This document shows, in pieces, positions 23,900 to 34,496 of a stretch of DNA of 64,000 nt. The position numbers and the translations under genes were made by a program. The stretch's first letter is position 1, and each line of letters opens with the position of its first letter. The notes under the pieces are model-generated. The model was given only the letters and a program-made list of their open reading frames with translations, did not search any database and was not told the DNA's origin. Source of the stretch: Pyxicephalus adspersus. Its lineage: Eukaryota > Chordata > Amphibia > Anura > Pyxicephalidae. The stretch is from NCBI RefSeq assembly GCF_032062135.1, contig NC_092859.1:23606297-23670296 (forward strand), written 5' to 3'.

Positions 23900-24640
23900 T
23901 TGTATGGAGTGTAATAGAGTTGCATTATGATGGTGTAGTACTATGTATAGGGTGTAATACAATTATATGGTTATTGTGTCCATTGCTGGGCCTTGTTACG
24001 GCTACAGTGTATTGGGTGTAATAAAACTGTATTCTGATCAGAACTGGACAGAGTGTATTAGATTTGTATTCTGATCATGTCTAGCAGTTGTTTATGTTGG
24101 AGGTGTGGTGCTCTATGTATTGTGTATTAAATTGTATTGTGATCATATCATGTGTGTATAAAGTGTATTCTATTTGTATTGTGATCACGGCCTGTGTGTA
24201 TGGAGTGTATTAGAATTGTATTGTGATCATCATATCATGTGTGTATAAAGTGTATTCTATTTGTATTGTGATCACGGCCTGTGTGTAAAGAGTGTAATAA
24301 AATTGTATTGTATAGAGTGTATTCTATTTGTATTACGATCACGGCCTGAGTGTATTAGAATTGTATTACGATCACAGCCTGAGTGTTTTGGAATTGTATT
24401 GCGATCACAACCTATCGGAATTGTATTGCGATCACTGCCTGAGTGTATCGGAATTGTATTGCAATTACGTCTAGTCAAGTTGCTTTGAGTTTAGTGTTCT
24501 ATGTATAGAGTGTATTAGATTTTTATTACAGTCTTGTTGAAGGTGTAGTGTGTATTAGATTTGTATCATAGTCATGTCCCTATGAGTTTAGTGTCCTGTG
24601 TATGAACATGTTCAGAGTGTATTATAATTGTATTATCACA
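23900..24640 (+). repeat. Degenerate minisatellite upstream of BCL2L14
   Basis: At least ten imperfect units are built on GTGTATTA.AATTGTATTG followed by .GATCA and .GCCTGTGTGTA. The central part, 24170-24460, is clearest, with units as short as about 30 bp (GGAATTGTATTGCGATCAC repeated). Outer units are longer and more diverged. The array would lie in the 5'-UTR intron of BCL2L14 if the proposed upstream exon is right. Confidence 0.8.
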
Positions 24641-25585
24641 CATTATACACAATGATCTGCAGAGTCAGATTGGAGGGATATCGGCGGATTGGAGGGACTG
24701 GAGTCAGACTGGAGGGATATCGGCAAGCCAAGATTCATTGTCTTGTTTTTCTCCCCTATCTTGGCTCACCCTTTTCTTTATACACAAACATACAAGTTTG
24801 CCAGCATTGTTTATTTGTGTACACACATCAGGCCATTGTGTAAACTCCTTACTTCCTATCAGCTGATCATACACATTACACTGCATTTGTAACATCTTGT
24901 TTTGTTGTACCAAAAACTATATAGCTCAGGGGTCTGTCTGGATGAATTTTAAGTGGCATGGATGGCCTAGACAGGTCCTGATATTAGATTGTTTTGTTGG
25001 ATCTAAATTATTAGTCCAGAGATTGTACAATTATTGCATAGATGGTACATAGATTGTAAATTCTGGGCAGGGACGCCCTTTCACCTCCGGTGTCATGTGA
25101 CTATTGTAAAAGCCTTCTTTCTAACTTTCTAAGAAAAGGGGTGAAATTTAGCCTAAAGTGTGCAGAAAAAGGAGAATTAATATGCATAAATAAATTTGCA
25201 GGTGTTTGTTTTATCATGACATTATCACATGTATATTGAGATTGGATAAAGACAAAACTACCCTGTCACTGGTGATGAATAGCTTTGTTTATATACAAAC
25301 CCATGTGATCCACAAACCTGTTGTAACTAATGTAACTTTGCATAGTTCCAATTCCATTAGCAGATAAGCAGCATAAAATGACTGTTTGCTGTACAGGGAC
25401 TACTAGAGTCTGATACCAATACAAATCTAGTTATTTACAATGCTTCTATTTAAAAAAAATAAATGTAGTGTATATGTAATAATAAATAGAGAATTTAATT
25501 AATTTGTTATTTAGGAATACACATGCAACAAGTGCTATTGCATTATAAGTAAATGCATTATAAAAATTCTGTTTTGTCTTTGCAG

Positions 25586-25905
25586 TGTCAGGATGGTGTC
25601 TGTTCCAGAGCACACGATGGATGAAATTCCCCTCCAGGAGGAGGAACACTCCACTGAGTACCGGGTGCTTATGGCGTATGCCCAGCGCTCCCTTTCTGCA
25701 AGCAAATTTATGGCTTTACAGAGAGCGATTTCCTCTAAGGGCGATGACACGACTGTCAGTAAGGAGACGGAGGAAAAAGCCAATGGAGAAGCTAAAATAT
25801 CTGATAGCAAACACAAAAAAAAGGGCTGGCCAAGCAAACTGACCCCTGCCTGCCTTAGACTGCCAAAGACCAAGAAGAATAAAGTGGCTGGTGTCCAGGA
25901 AAACG
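25586..25905 (+). CDS. BCL2L14: BCL2L14 coding exon 1
   Basis: Acceptor TTTGCAG ends at 25585; ATG at 25593; donor GTGGGT at 25906. It encodes 104 codons plus one base: an acidic start (MDEIPLQEEE) then a KKKGWPSK basic stretch. Without splicing the frame runs on to a stop at 25985, but the join to exon 2 is in phase. Confidence 0.88.
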
Positions 25906-28900
25906 GTGGGTATTCTGATGTACAAGCAAAGTATCTATGTGATAAGGTTCTGGTGGAAGCAGTGCATACAAATCAGTCCAGCTAAGCCTTCCTAACAAGT
26001 AATGATGTCCTATCAAACCTTAAATACACAGTCGCTTCATTCTAGCAAATTTGCATGTAAATTCACGAATATTTTCCCACCTTCATGCTGGAAAAACCAT
26101 ATTTTGGGCTGACGTTTGCATGGTATTGATCATCATTTTACCTCTGCAGGTCATAGGTGCAGACCCAAGCTAGTAATAAAAATCCAGGTCCTAGGAAACT
26201 TAGGCCACTCATAATTGGTTGTATAGAGAAGTTGGAGACGGTTTGTAGGGATGTCAGTAATTTGTGTTGAGCATAAACTATTCTGGTGTTGTATGGGACA
26301 ATTAAGAAAGAATACACAGCTGGAGGATACAGTAAAAAACCTTGTTGCCATAATGAACCTGGAGACAGATCCATACCCAATTTATACATACATGTAAATA
26401 GATGAGCAGATTTAATAACTATTATATCTGAACATTTTGAAAAAGATTTTTCCAAATACTCATAAACAAAAGTACATGTTAGGAAATGCTCATCTGTATG
26501 GCTGTGCTGTGCATCATCGTGGTAATAAACTTTGTTTTGTCCGGAGATGTAATTTGCAACAGCCAGGCGAAGATAGCAGCAGCCCTTGCTTCCCTTTAGC
26601 CGTGCAGCCTGATGGATTATGGCATCCCCAGCATCCATTGTTAGGCTGTGCCCAGCTGAAGGGGAGTCTAGCGGCTGATCAGCTCCTGACTCAGTCCTGC
26701 ACTGCTATTGGCTGCTGGGACTTTAAAGCTTCCCTGCTCCCAGTCACCAATGCCTGTTACCAGGTACTGACCAGGGCCTCATAGTACACCAATACAATAG
26801 TATTGATAAGTTCATCTAAGAGACAGAGTATTGCAATATGGTTAATGCCTTTAGTAGGTCCCAATTTTCCAACACGTTTCCCAAATATATAATATATTTA
26901 TATATAAGGTCAGGGGATTGTTGTATGGAACAAAGTGATAGGTGGCTGCACAGCAAGATTCCCATGTTTAAAATAGACTGAGCCTTCATAATTGGAGGCA
27001 GCAGGCTGGGAGAAAGGGCTTGAATAATGCTGGATGTCCCCCAGCCCGGAAATGAAAGGAGATCTATCAGAGTCTCTGCAGCTTCTATTGAACACTGAAT
27101 GAAGCCGACAGTGTGCAGTGAGAAACAGAAGATTCTAAACAACTGTGCATCACTGAAGACAATGTTGGAGTTCAGCTTTAACGTTTAACGTTACTTCCTG
27201 TAATATGGTTCAGCCTCACATTTTGTCATGTGGGCAAAGTTTTCTGAATGACAAAAGGTAATATAAAAATGTTTAAAGGGGTCTCTTATAGGAAGCTGAA
27301 AATGGAAAAACTTTGTATCTGGAACGAACCAAATCATATTACACTGTAACTTCAGCTTTTTTGTCTTTTCATCCTGGTAATAACAGTGAGGGGTAGCGTT
27401 GTCACACCAGGAAACACCACTTGGCAAGCAGACACAACAAAAAAATACAATGTGTTATCAGACCCATTTTTTCCTTCCCCATTGATTTAAATGCCTTTTG
27501 CTCTAATGTTGCTACTGACATTTCAGCAAACCAAAATGTACTACATACCCCACAAGTACTCATGTTTTACATATCTCTAAATTCTTTTTTTGTGATAGCA
27601 AAGAGCCCAGAAGAAGAAAGGGTCACGCGTATTGTCAGCAGGATGCAGCGCATTGTGCAAAGGATTAAAAAGCAAGAAAAGGAACAGGTGGAAGGTCGGT
27701 TCCGGATGATCTGTCGTGCTTCCAGCATCCAGCATGATGGGGATGTTAAGGGTGAGGATAACAATTCATACACCTAAATATAAAGCAGTGGGAAGAATGC
27801 AGTTATCTATCCCAGACACCCTAAAATAACATTTAAACAGAGATGGTAAACTGGATACTGAAGTAATTAACACACAAAGAACTTCTGTAGCTCTTTTATG
27901 ATAAATATGTTGTTAGGCTATTTCTGGAATTACAATTGCATAGTGTATTAGAACTGCATTCTACAATATTAGCACTAGGAGAAGAAAGTTAGAGGATGGA
28001 GCAGAGTCCTCTAGTAGTGCAGAGTCTTTCAGGAGAGATGAATTAGATCAGGGGTCAGCAAACTCTGCCCTTTAGGGCAGATACGGCCTAGCCAGTAGTC
28101 TGTTCCGTTCTAACGCCCCCTGATCGATCGGCCTAGTCCTGGCCAGCCGGGGTCGGCAACCCGCGGCTCCAGAGCCGCATGTGGTTCTTTACCCTCTTTG
28201 AGTGTTCCCTCTCCTCCATATGTATTGCGGAGGAAAGGGATTTCCATTCAGGGGCCTTCCTGGTGGGGGGCCGAGCCATCAGCTAGAGGCAGTTGTGCCT
28301 TGTTGACCTCCTAAAATGGCCTAGTAGCCAAAAAAAGGTTTGCTGACCCCTGAATTAGATAGAGGATCAGGTGCAGAGAGTCCTGGATCGGGTGCAGAGA
28401 GTCCTGTCTCAGTGAATTGGACAAGGGTGCAAAGTTTTCTAGTAGCACACTTGTGCCCTATTTTAATCTCTGTTACTTTGTATTTCTTCCACAGATGAAG
28501 ATGAAATAATTGCTAGCATTGTAGAGATTCTGAGAAATACAGGAGACAGACTGAATGAGCAGGTAAAACACACCTTACATTTTAAAATGGATCCCTGTTA
28601 TATAAAACTGTTTACCTACAGATGTAATAAATATCAGTGTTAACACATAAGGTGAAGTGGCCTAAATTGTAGTGTGTTTTGGCACTACTTTCGCTGATTA
28701 TCCTCATCCTTCTCCATATAATTACAGCTGATTAGATGTTGGTGCTGATAAAAGTCCTGTTGGTGAATAGCCATATCTAACTATGCTTTATTAGGACTTC
28801 TTCTCTTAGACTGATGGCACCTTCTCAGTAACTCCCATCACCATTGGCATTTTTATTTTTTCCTGGAGAGATCCAGTTCTCTACCTTTGGTTACCATTAA

Positions 28901-30821
28901 AATGACTTCCATTACAGAGCTCCAAAGACAATAAACTTGCCAGCTTGCAGTGGAAAATCCTGGATGTCCATGCAGGGTGTGTATATCCCATTGTGTACAG
29001 TGCATGCTGGGTTTTAGAATGAGAAAACCCAGCACTAGCTTTTGACTGTCCCTTAAGCTACGTACACACGGCAGATTTTTATCGCCCGATAATCGGCATC
29101 GGCCAATTATCAGGCGAAAATCTGCCGTGTGTACAGTCGGTGTCGTCCATCGTCCGGACGACTGACCTGCCGGATCCACGGACGATGGACGACAGCCGAT
29201 CGTAATGAAAGGGAAGGGGAGAGCGCGCAGCAGGGTGCCGCTCCGTCGCTCTCCCCCTCCCCTCTCCATAGAGCATGAACGGTGCTGTATGTACAGCATC
29301 GTTCATGCATCTTGCAGCCCCTTGTCGTTGGAAAGGATCGTGAAAGATCCTTTCCAACGACAAAAATTGCAAGTGTGTACGCAGCTTTAGACTAGTAATC
29401 TAGATTAGCCTTTCCTAATCTTTTGACCCAAAATTAACCTCTAAAGGTTTTTTCAGGTCTCTGGGAATTTTGCTAACATGAATCCACTGTGGATCAGCAG
29501 AATGAATACCTCTAACATTGGTGGGCAGTAGAAAAAAAATGGGAAGTCCGAATGCCACCCGTACCCCAATGCCAAAGGTCCTTGATGTTCTGGCTTTGCC
29601 ATATAATAGGGGGGCATTCAGCCAAGGCCTAAATAACTCCCAGCAACCTCTGAAGGTACCCTGGGGTTTGATATGAAATCGAAAAATCTTGGGCTGGATT
29701 CACAGCATAGTAGTTAACCAGCTATCTAAGACTGGAGTCATTGATTCTGCTGGCTGGAAAAGGTGAAATGTAAGAATATATTTTATATAACATCATTATA
29801 ACCCATTTCCTCTGAGTCCAGGCTCCAAAGTGAAAGAGAAGCAACAAAGTGATGAGCTAATTTCTTCTAACTCTTCTCTCTCAATCTATTATTAGCATAC
29901 TCCTTGTCGGCACATGATTGGCTGTTTGTGCTGCTTCTTCCTCCCCCATGTATTAATTGCATAGTTGCATTAGGTTTTGTCTTTTATCAATTCAAAGAAC
30001 TTTTTTTGAAAGCAGTTTTCCTTTTTTTAGATGACGGAAGAAAAAACCCTAATTGACAGAATGAAAGAGTTTTGGTCATATGACTTCTACAAGAAATTAC
30101 AAGACTGTTTTCTATCAGAGACTGTCCCCATGTCCGCCACGGAGGAAGAGCAGCAGACCGATAGGATTGCAATGTGCCTCCATGCCACCGCTGCCCTCAC
30201 AACACTGGACAATCAGCCAATGAATAAGGTCCTTGGATTTGGGGCCCGATATCTTAAAGAGAACTACTCCCCCTGGATTCAAAGCCAAGGAGGATGGGTA
30301 AGATGAAGAATTTTTTATATCAACCTACAGGAGCTGGGGGCTCTGTAACTTATTCTAGAAGCTGCTTAGTTTTATGTTCAATAATTTTTATTGATTTTTA
30401 AAAATATTTGATAAAAACAAACTTTTGCATATATCCACAGGATAAAGAAAAAGGACCGAAAGACAGTACATGTGATTGCCATAAATACCATCCAATAATG
30501 ATGACAATATAAATGTACAGAAAACTGTAACAATTTTGTGTAGTATATTTCCTTTCACTAAGCAGCTGCTTAGTTTTATGGCTGAAAAACATGAATGGCA
30601 GACTTTCTTTTGCTTAATAGGAAAAATCGGATATGAATAGTATTCAGAACTTTTTTGTTATTTTTCATTTTTTTTTAGCTGATTTTCATTTAAATTTAAA
30701 CACAAATAAGGGACAAATGTGGACAAAATACCTTTTTTCTGCATGGTCTACAGTAATTTCTATTTCATTTCAGGATAAAGTTATGGGAATCCAAGAAGAT
30801 GAAGAGGAGGAAGTAGAATGA
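25593..30821 (+). CDS. BCL2L14: BCL2L14 (Bcl-G), complete coding region in five exons
   Basis: Exons 25586-25905 (coding from 25593), 27599-27751, 28495-28562, 30031-30297 and 30774-30821 join in phase (1, 1, 0, 0) with GT-AG introns, giving 282 residues. The C-terminal part matches vertebrate Bcl-G: NKVLGFGARYLKENYSPW then GGWDKVMG, the BH2-like region. Exon 3 encodes a BH3-like helix, IVEILRNTGDRLNEQ, with the L-X3-G-D core. BCL2L14 is a BCL2-family protein; a pro-apoptotic role has been reported mainly for a short human isoform and is less certain for the long one. Here the protein is shorter than the 327-residue human form as I recall it, mostly in the poorly conserved N-terminal half, which is lysine-rich. 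ATG context is AGGATGG. The gene is convergent with LRP6, as in mammals, which supports orthology. Confidence 0.93.
27599..27751 (+). CDS. BCL2L14: BCL2L14 coding exon 2
   Basis: Acceptor GTGATAG ends at 27598; donor GTGAGG at 27752. 153 nt, phase 1 to phase 1. Encodes a charged, probably helical segment (EEERVTRIVSRMQRIVQR). Its place matches the PKVISIANRVAEIV region of the human protein. Confidence 0.85.
28049..28352. mobile_element. hAT-like MITE in BCL2L14 intron 2
   Basis: A 304-bp element with 8-bp direct repeats AATTAGAT at 28041-28048 and 28353-28360. Its terminal inverted repeats are CAGGGGTCAGCAAAC on the left and GTTTGCTGACCCCTG on the right, a perfect match. Inside, from about 28150, a second hAT-type terminus-like segment is present (GGGGTCGGCAACCCGCGGC, then AGAGCCGCATGTGG), so a second element may be nested. 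No coding capacity. Confidence 0.9.
28495..28562 (+). CDS. BCL2L14: BCL2L14 coding exon 3 (BH3)
   Basis: Acceptor CTTCCACAG ends at 28494; donor GTAAAA at 28563. 68 nt, phase 1 to 0. Carries the BH3-like sequence EILRNTGDRLN; human Bcl-G has the similar ELLKYSGDQLE at this place. Confidence 0.88.
29052..29390. mobile_element. Multi-hairpin MITE in BCL2L14 intron 3
   Basis: Inverted ends CTTAAGCTACGTACACAC on the left and GTGTGTACGCAGCTTTAG on the right. At least four inverted repeats follow one another inside: ACGGCAGATTTTTATCGCC against GGCGAAAATCTGCCGT (about 29068-29130); GTCGTCCATCGTCCG against CGGACGATGGACGAC (about 29143-29193); GCATGAACG.TGCTGTA against TACAGCATCGTTCATGC (about 29271-29308); and GTCGTTGGAAAGGATC against GATCCTTTCCAACGAC (about 29324-29362). 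GC content is well above its surroundings. Non-autonomous DNA transposon; superfamily uncertain. Confidence 0.8.
30031..30297 (+). CDS. BCL2L14: BCL2L14 coding exon 4
   Basis: Acceptor TTTTTTTAG ends at 30030; donor GTAAGA at 30298. 89 whole codons. Encodes the conserved LDNQPMNKVLGFGARYLK block and ends at QGGW, splitting the BH2-like motif across the intron. Confidence 0.92.
30360..30580 (-). mobile_element. Short retroinsert with 17-bp target duplication
   Basis: AGCTGCTTAGTTTTATG occurs at 30360-30376 and again, identically, at 30564-30580. Between them lie 187 bp starting with a T-rich stretch (TTTTTATTGATTTTTAAA), i.e. an A-rich 3' end on the - strand. This is the signature of a 5'-truncated LINE-mediated insertion in BCL2L14 intron 4. 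The source family was not identified. Confidence 0.75.
30774..30821 (+). CDS. BCL2L14: BCL2L14 coding exon 5 and stop
   Basis: Acceptor TTTCATTTCAG ends at 30773. Encodes DKVMGIQEDEEEEVE and TGA at 30819-30821. The acidic tail resembles the shorter EEVD end of the human protein. Confidence 0.9.
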   Translation, partial: DKVMGIQEDEEEEVE

Positions 30822-31382
30822 GGCTAGACAGTACTGATGTTGGACTTTTACTACTGCTGGGCATCAGAAGGGGACTACCTCCTACAAGCCATGATGGACA
30901 CGGGCTGTGGATATCTTATTTATTAGAACAAAATACGTTGCTTATCCAAGCTCCGTACCTCAGGGAAGGATTGGACTACTTCAGATCACAGAACACACGC
31001 CTGCAATGTAGTCATTTCAGACTTTTAAATCACTGGCTACAAACTTGATTAGATGTTAGGGAGCATTTAAAGCTGAAAACTATTTAAAGACAAGTGCAGG
31101 AGCAATTTATAATTCGGGTCATATCCCTGAAATGTACAAACATGTGCAGCCCTGAAAAAACAGCCTGGTTTGTCTCTGGACATACAAACTCAATCACGGA
31201 ACCAACAACTATATTTCTACACAAATTTGTTGACTGTTTGTAAATCCCCAACCCTAAAGACTAGATTATAAAGCACATTAAGGAAGGCAATAAAATATTG
31301 ATATGTTAAAATAAATAATCTATTCTCACATATATCTTCATGTTGAAATTGTCAATTCTTGTATTTATTAATCATCCACATA
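30822..31382 (+). other. BCL2L14: BCL2L14 3' UTR with poly(A) signals
   Basis: Sequence after the stop has AATAAA at 31289-31294 and 31310-31315, the first canonical hexamers, followed by a T-rich stretch. A decayed Tc1 element starts at about 31383, so the UTR probably ends before it. Confidence 0.5.
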
Positions 31383-32521
31383 CAGTTGTTTCAAGAAGTA
31401 TTTTTCAATTTTATGTTGCAGCCTGATATTACAATAATAAAACTTTTTTTTATTATCATTACTTTCCAGTTCATAATGATAATGTAAAAGCAATTTTGGA
31501 TAGTTTAGGAAGTGGTAAAAAACAGAAGTATTAGGATCTTTCATACCACTTGAAAATTAGCTCAAATGCCTTCTATTTCTATTGATCACTGCTGCAATAT
31601 TTCTGCACCTTGGTAAATTAGAGTGATTAGACGTGATTTGGAAAGGCGCACACCTCTCTATAGAAGGCCTCATAGCTGGCGATGCATATTAGAGCAAATG
31701 AATGGCCCAGGATTATTGCAAAGCACAGATCTGGGGAAGGCTATAAAACTTTTCTGCTGCACTGAAAGTTCCCAGCAGCACAGTGACTTCTGTAATTTTC
31801 AAATGGAAGAAGTTTGGCACAACCAGGACTGTTCCAGGAGTTAGTGACCTAGCAAAACTCTGTAATCCAGAGAGAAAGGCATAGTGGGAGAGTTGATTGT
31901 AACTTTGACTGTGCTCCAGAAGCCCTGTGTGAAGATGGGACTGAAGTTCCAGAAGGACAACCATAACTGAAGCTCTCCTCCGATTTGGGCTCCATGGTAG
32001 AATGGCTAGATGGAAGCCTCTATTCAGTGCAAAGCCCCAGTGAAGCTTGGTGGTGACAGCATTATGTGGTGGTGTTTTGTCAGCATCAGGGACTGGTCAG
32101 GGTTGGGGGGAAACTGAATGGAGCAAAGGGAAGAGATATCTTCAATGAAAACCTGTTCTATAGTGCTCAGGACCTCAGACTGGGCCAAAAGTTCACTTTC
32201 CGATATGACAATGACCTCAAGTGCACAGTGAAGACAATGCAGGAATAACAAAGAACCCTGACTCTGGAGAGATCTGAAAATTGCTGTCCCAAAGGTTCTT
32301 CAACAAGGGATGAATTAAAGGGTCTGAAAATCTATGTAAATATGATATTTCAGTTTTCTCTTTTTATTAAGTTTACAAAATTGTTTTAAATTATTTTTCC
32401 AAATTGTCATTATGGGCAACTGAGTGTAGATTATTGGGGGGAAAATGTAAACAATAGTAGCCTTGGGTTGCAACATAACAAAATTGAAAAAAGTTAAGGG
32501 GGTCTGAATATTTTTGAAGCC
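31383..32521 (+). mobile_element. Decayed Tc1/mariner copy with internal deletions
   Basis: The right end (GGGGGTCTGAATATTTTTGA, then AGCC) is matched in reverse at the left end, which is shortened. The interior follows the well-known vertebrate Tc1-like transposase gene in order: GATTTGGAAAGGCGCACACC, GCACAGATCTGGGGAAGG, AATGGAAGAAGTTTGG, CCAGAAGGACAACCAT, GACCTCAGACTGGG. Large internal deletions, including the stretch before GTGAAGCTTGGTGGTGACAG (about 32040), remove much of the DDE domain. TA dinucleotides lie at both ends (31381-31382 and 32522-32523). Different in sequence from the Tc1 at 14536. Confidence 0.85.
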
Positions 32522-32544
32522 TATTTATTGCACAGCACAGTCAT

Positions 32545-32745
32545 GTTACTGTCTCTCTGGGGTTTATAATCCAATGTCCCAACCATAGTCAGATAACATT
32601 ATTACAGGTCAATATTTCTGGGGAGAAGCCAAGTACCCCATCTGCATTTTTTTGGGGCATGGGAGGAAACCAACATGCAAACACGGGGGGAGAACACACA
32701 AATTTTTAGGCAGTGTCCTGGCCAGGATTCAAACCTGGTACACTA
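32545..32745. repeat. Dispersed vertebrate/frog repeat fragment
   Basis: Contains the familiar order TCTCTGGGGTTTATAATCCA, then CATGGGAGGAAACCAACATG, GGGGGGAGAACACACAA and CCAGGATTCAAACCTGG, recurrent in frog and fish genomes as an interspersed repeat. I recognise the pattern but cannot name the family with certainty. Confidence 0.5.
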
Positions 32746-34490
32746 GAAAACTCTGCTGAAGTTCTGAAAGACTCTCCCTAGTAGTTGAGACAAACTACTC
32801 ATGACTCAATTTGCCTCCTACCTAGGACAAGGGACTGATAAATAGGCTTAGAGCCCCCTCCCCCAAGAATCAAGTTTCTCTTAGAGTACCGGAAGACATC
32901 ACTCACTGAAGGAACCCTGCATTTGGTGAATATGCAGAATTTAAAATGGAGTCAATCCAGCATGTAATGGTGGAAACATTCAGTTTATGCTCCAAGGAGA
33001 CTAAAAACTGGGTCATAACCTGCGGAGCTTGTGAGGACAACATTTCCCATTGGTTAATAACCCACAATATTAAAATCACAAGGGTATCGTCATTATTACT
33101 GGAAGCTGTATAGCTATAGGTTACCCTGAATTGGGAAAGTTTGCAAAAAAGTTTGTATTCACCAAAATTGGGGAAAATTTAGTAAAGCCTCTTCTCGGGC
33201 TTAGTTTGGGAAAACTGGTGCATTGGGCTGAGTAAGGTCTGTAGCTGAAACTAGGATATGGATGCTATGACTGCTCATTAATGAAAACCTTTAAATATAG
33301 AACTCCTTCTACCACTTCTGTAGACCCTTTCTACCGGTATAACTAGGTCTGTTATATATGACCACAGTCTTACTTGGTCTCCATGTTTAAATGCTGTGTG
33401 TGATAAGGGTACGTCAGGGCAAATGTTGAGTGTAGCAAAGATTAAGTGTCTGGGTTTTAAACGGCAGAAACTTCTAAACAGTAGGTTAAACACACAAATG
33501 GATAATGCGCACCATATCAATATAAAGCAAGGTGGTCCCCCCAAATTCAAGATTAGATACAGCTGCTTGAAATTTCTTAAAAATACTCCATAGAGATAGG
33601 GGTAAAATTCAATGGAAGCTGTGAGGGGTCAGCTCTGAAGAGGCTGGGGCTAAGAGAAAGGTCAGTAACAAAAGAAAATACAAATCCATAAAACTTTGGT
33701 GGGCCATGTGAGAATCTGTAGCGGACAGTGTGGGAGATTAGGCCATATTTAAGGATAGGGGAGGAAAGGGAAAGGGAGGGGAATGTGAGCAGGGGTCATC
33801 TGTGGAAGTGGGTCTGTCCCCTGTCTAAGATCAGACAGGTTAAAGCTGAAGTGGAGCAACATAAAGCTACAACATAACATACAAGACAAGGCCTTTGGTG
33901 TTCTTGATAACCGAGCTGGTAGATTTTGGTCAGGCAGCTGGAGGTGACCATAACATAAATTGAGGCATGCTATTGTAGCGATGTAGAGCCAGTGTTCAAT
34001 TCTCTTAAAATGTAGCAATTAGTCCCTGGAGTACAAAATTTCCTGTGCTCCTCAAAGTATTGTTTTTGTACTTCCATTAAATACTTCTCTCCGAGACTCA
34101 TTACATTGAGTTTTTTTTATATGTGGAAATGCTCCAGACTACATTAGGGCTGCAAACTATGCAATGCAACAACCAGCTCCCTCTAGTGGTTGTACCCACT
34201 ACAACTTCAAGACCTCTGTTTAGTCTAATGCCCAGAAGGGGTAGGGTGGTCTCTCTCCAACTATGCTATATCTACTTTCAGTGTGATCATTACTAGATTT
34301 GCCAAGCCATCTCAGGCTTTTGTCTTAAAGTGTCAGGTTCCTCCTTGTCCTTGGTACCGCTCCTCAGGGTAGGCTTTCCGCCACCAGTCAGTCTCGCAGG
34401 TGTCCACACAAAAAATGTGCACAACAGCTTTGGAGTTTTAATGGTTCCATATTACCAGACAGGAAATTCACATCATAACCAAACCAAGAA
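32746..34490. other. Spacer between BCL2L14/Tc1 and the LRP6 3' end
   Basis: No exon recognised. A 90-codon frame on the - strand at 33278-33550 has no known domain. A purine-rich tract lies at 33750-33790 and a CTCF-like word (GCTCCCTCTAGTGG) at 34176-34189. Confidence 0.35.
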
Positions 34491-34496
34491 TCTCAT

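Noticed and set aside
24272..24478. Minus-strand frame with repeated DRNTIPIHSG-like units.
   Set aside because: It is the translation of the minisatellite on the opposite strand, not a gene.
31623..31844. Plus-strand 73-codon frame.
   Set aside because: It lies in the Tc1 remnant and is a broken transposase-region frame with internal deletions.
32545..32745. Possible tRNA-like B box (GATTCAAACC).
   Set aside because: The surrounding sequence is a known type of dispersed repeat and does not fold as a tRNA cloverleaf by eye.
33278..33550. 90-codon minus-strand frame that looked faintly retroelement-like.
   Set aside because: No recognisable motif and no flanking LTR or polymerase sequence was found.
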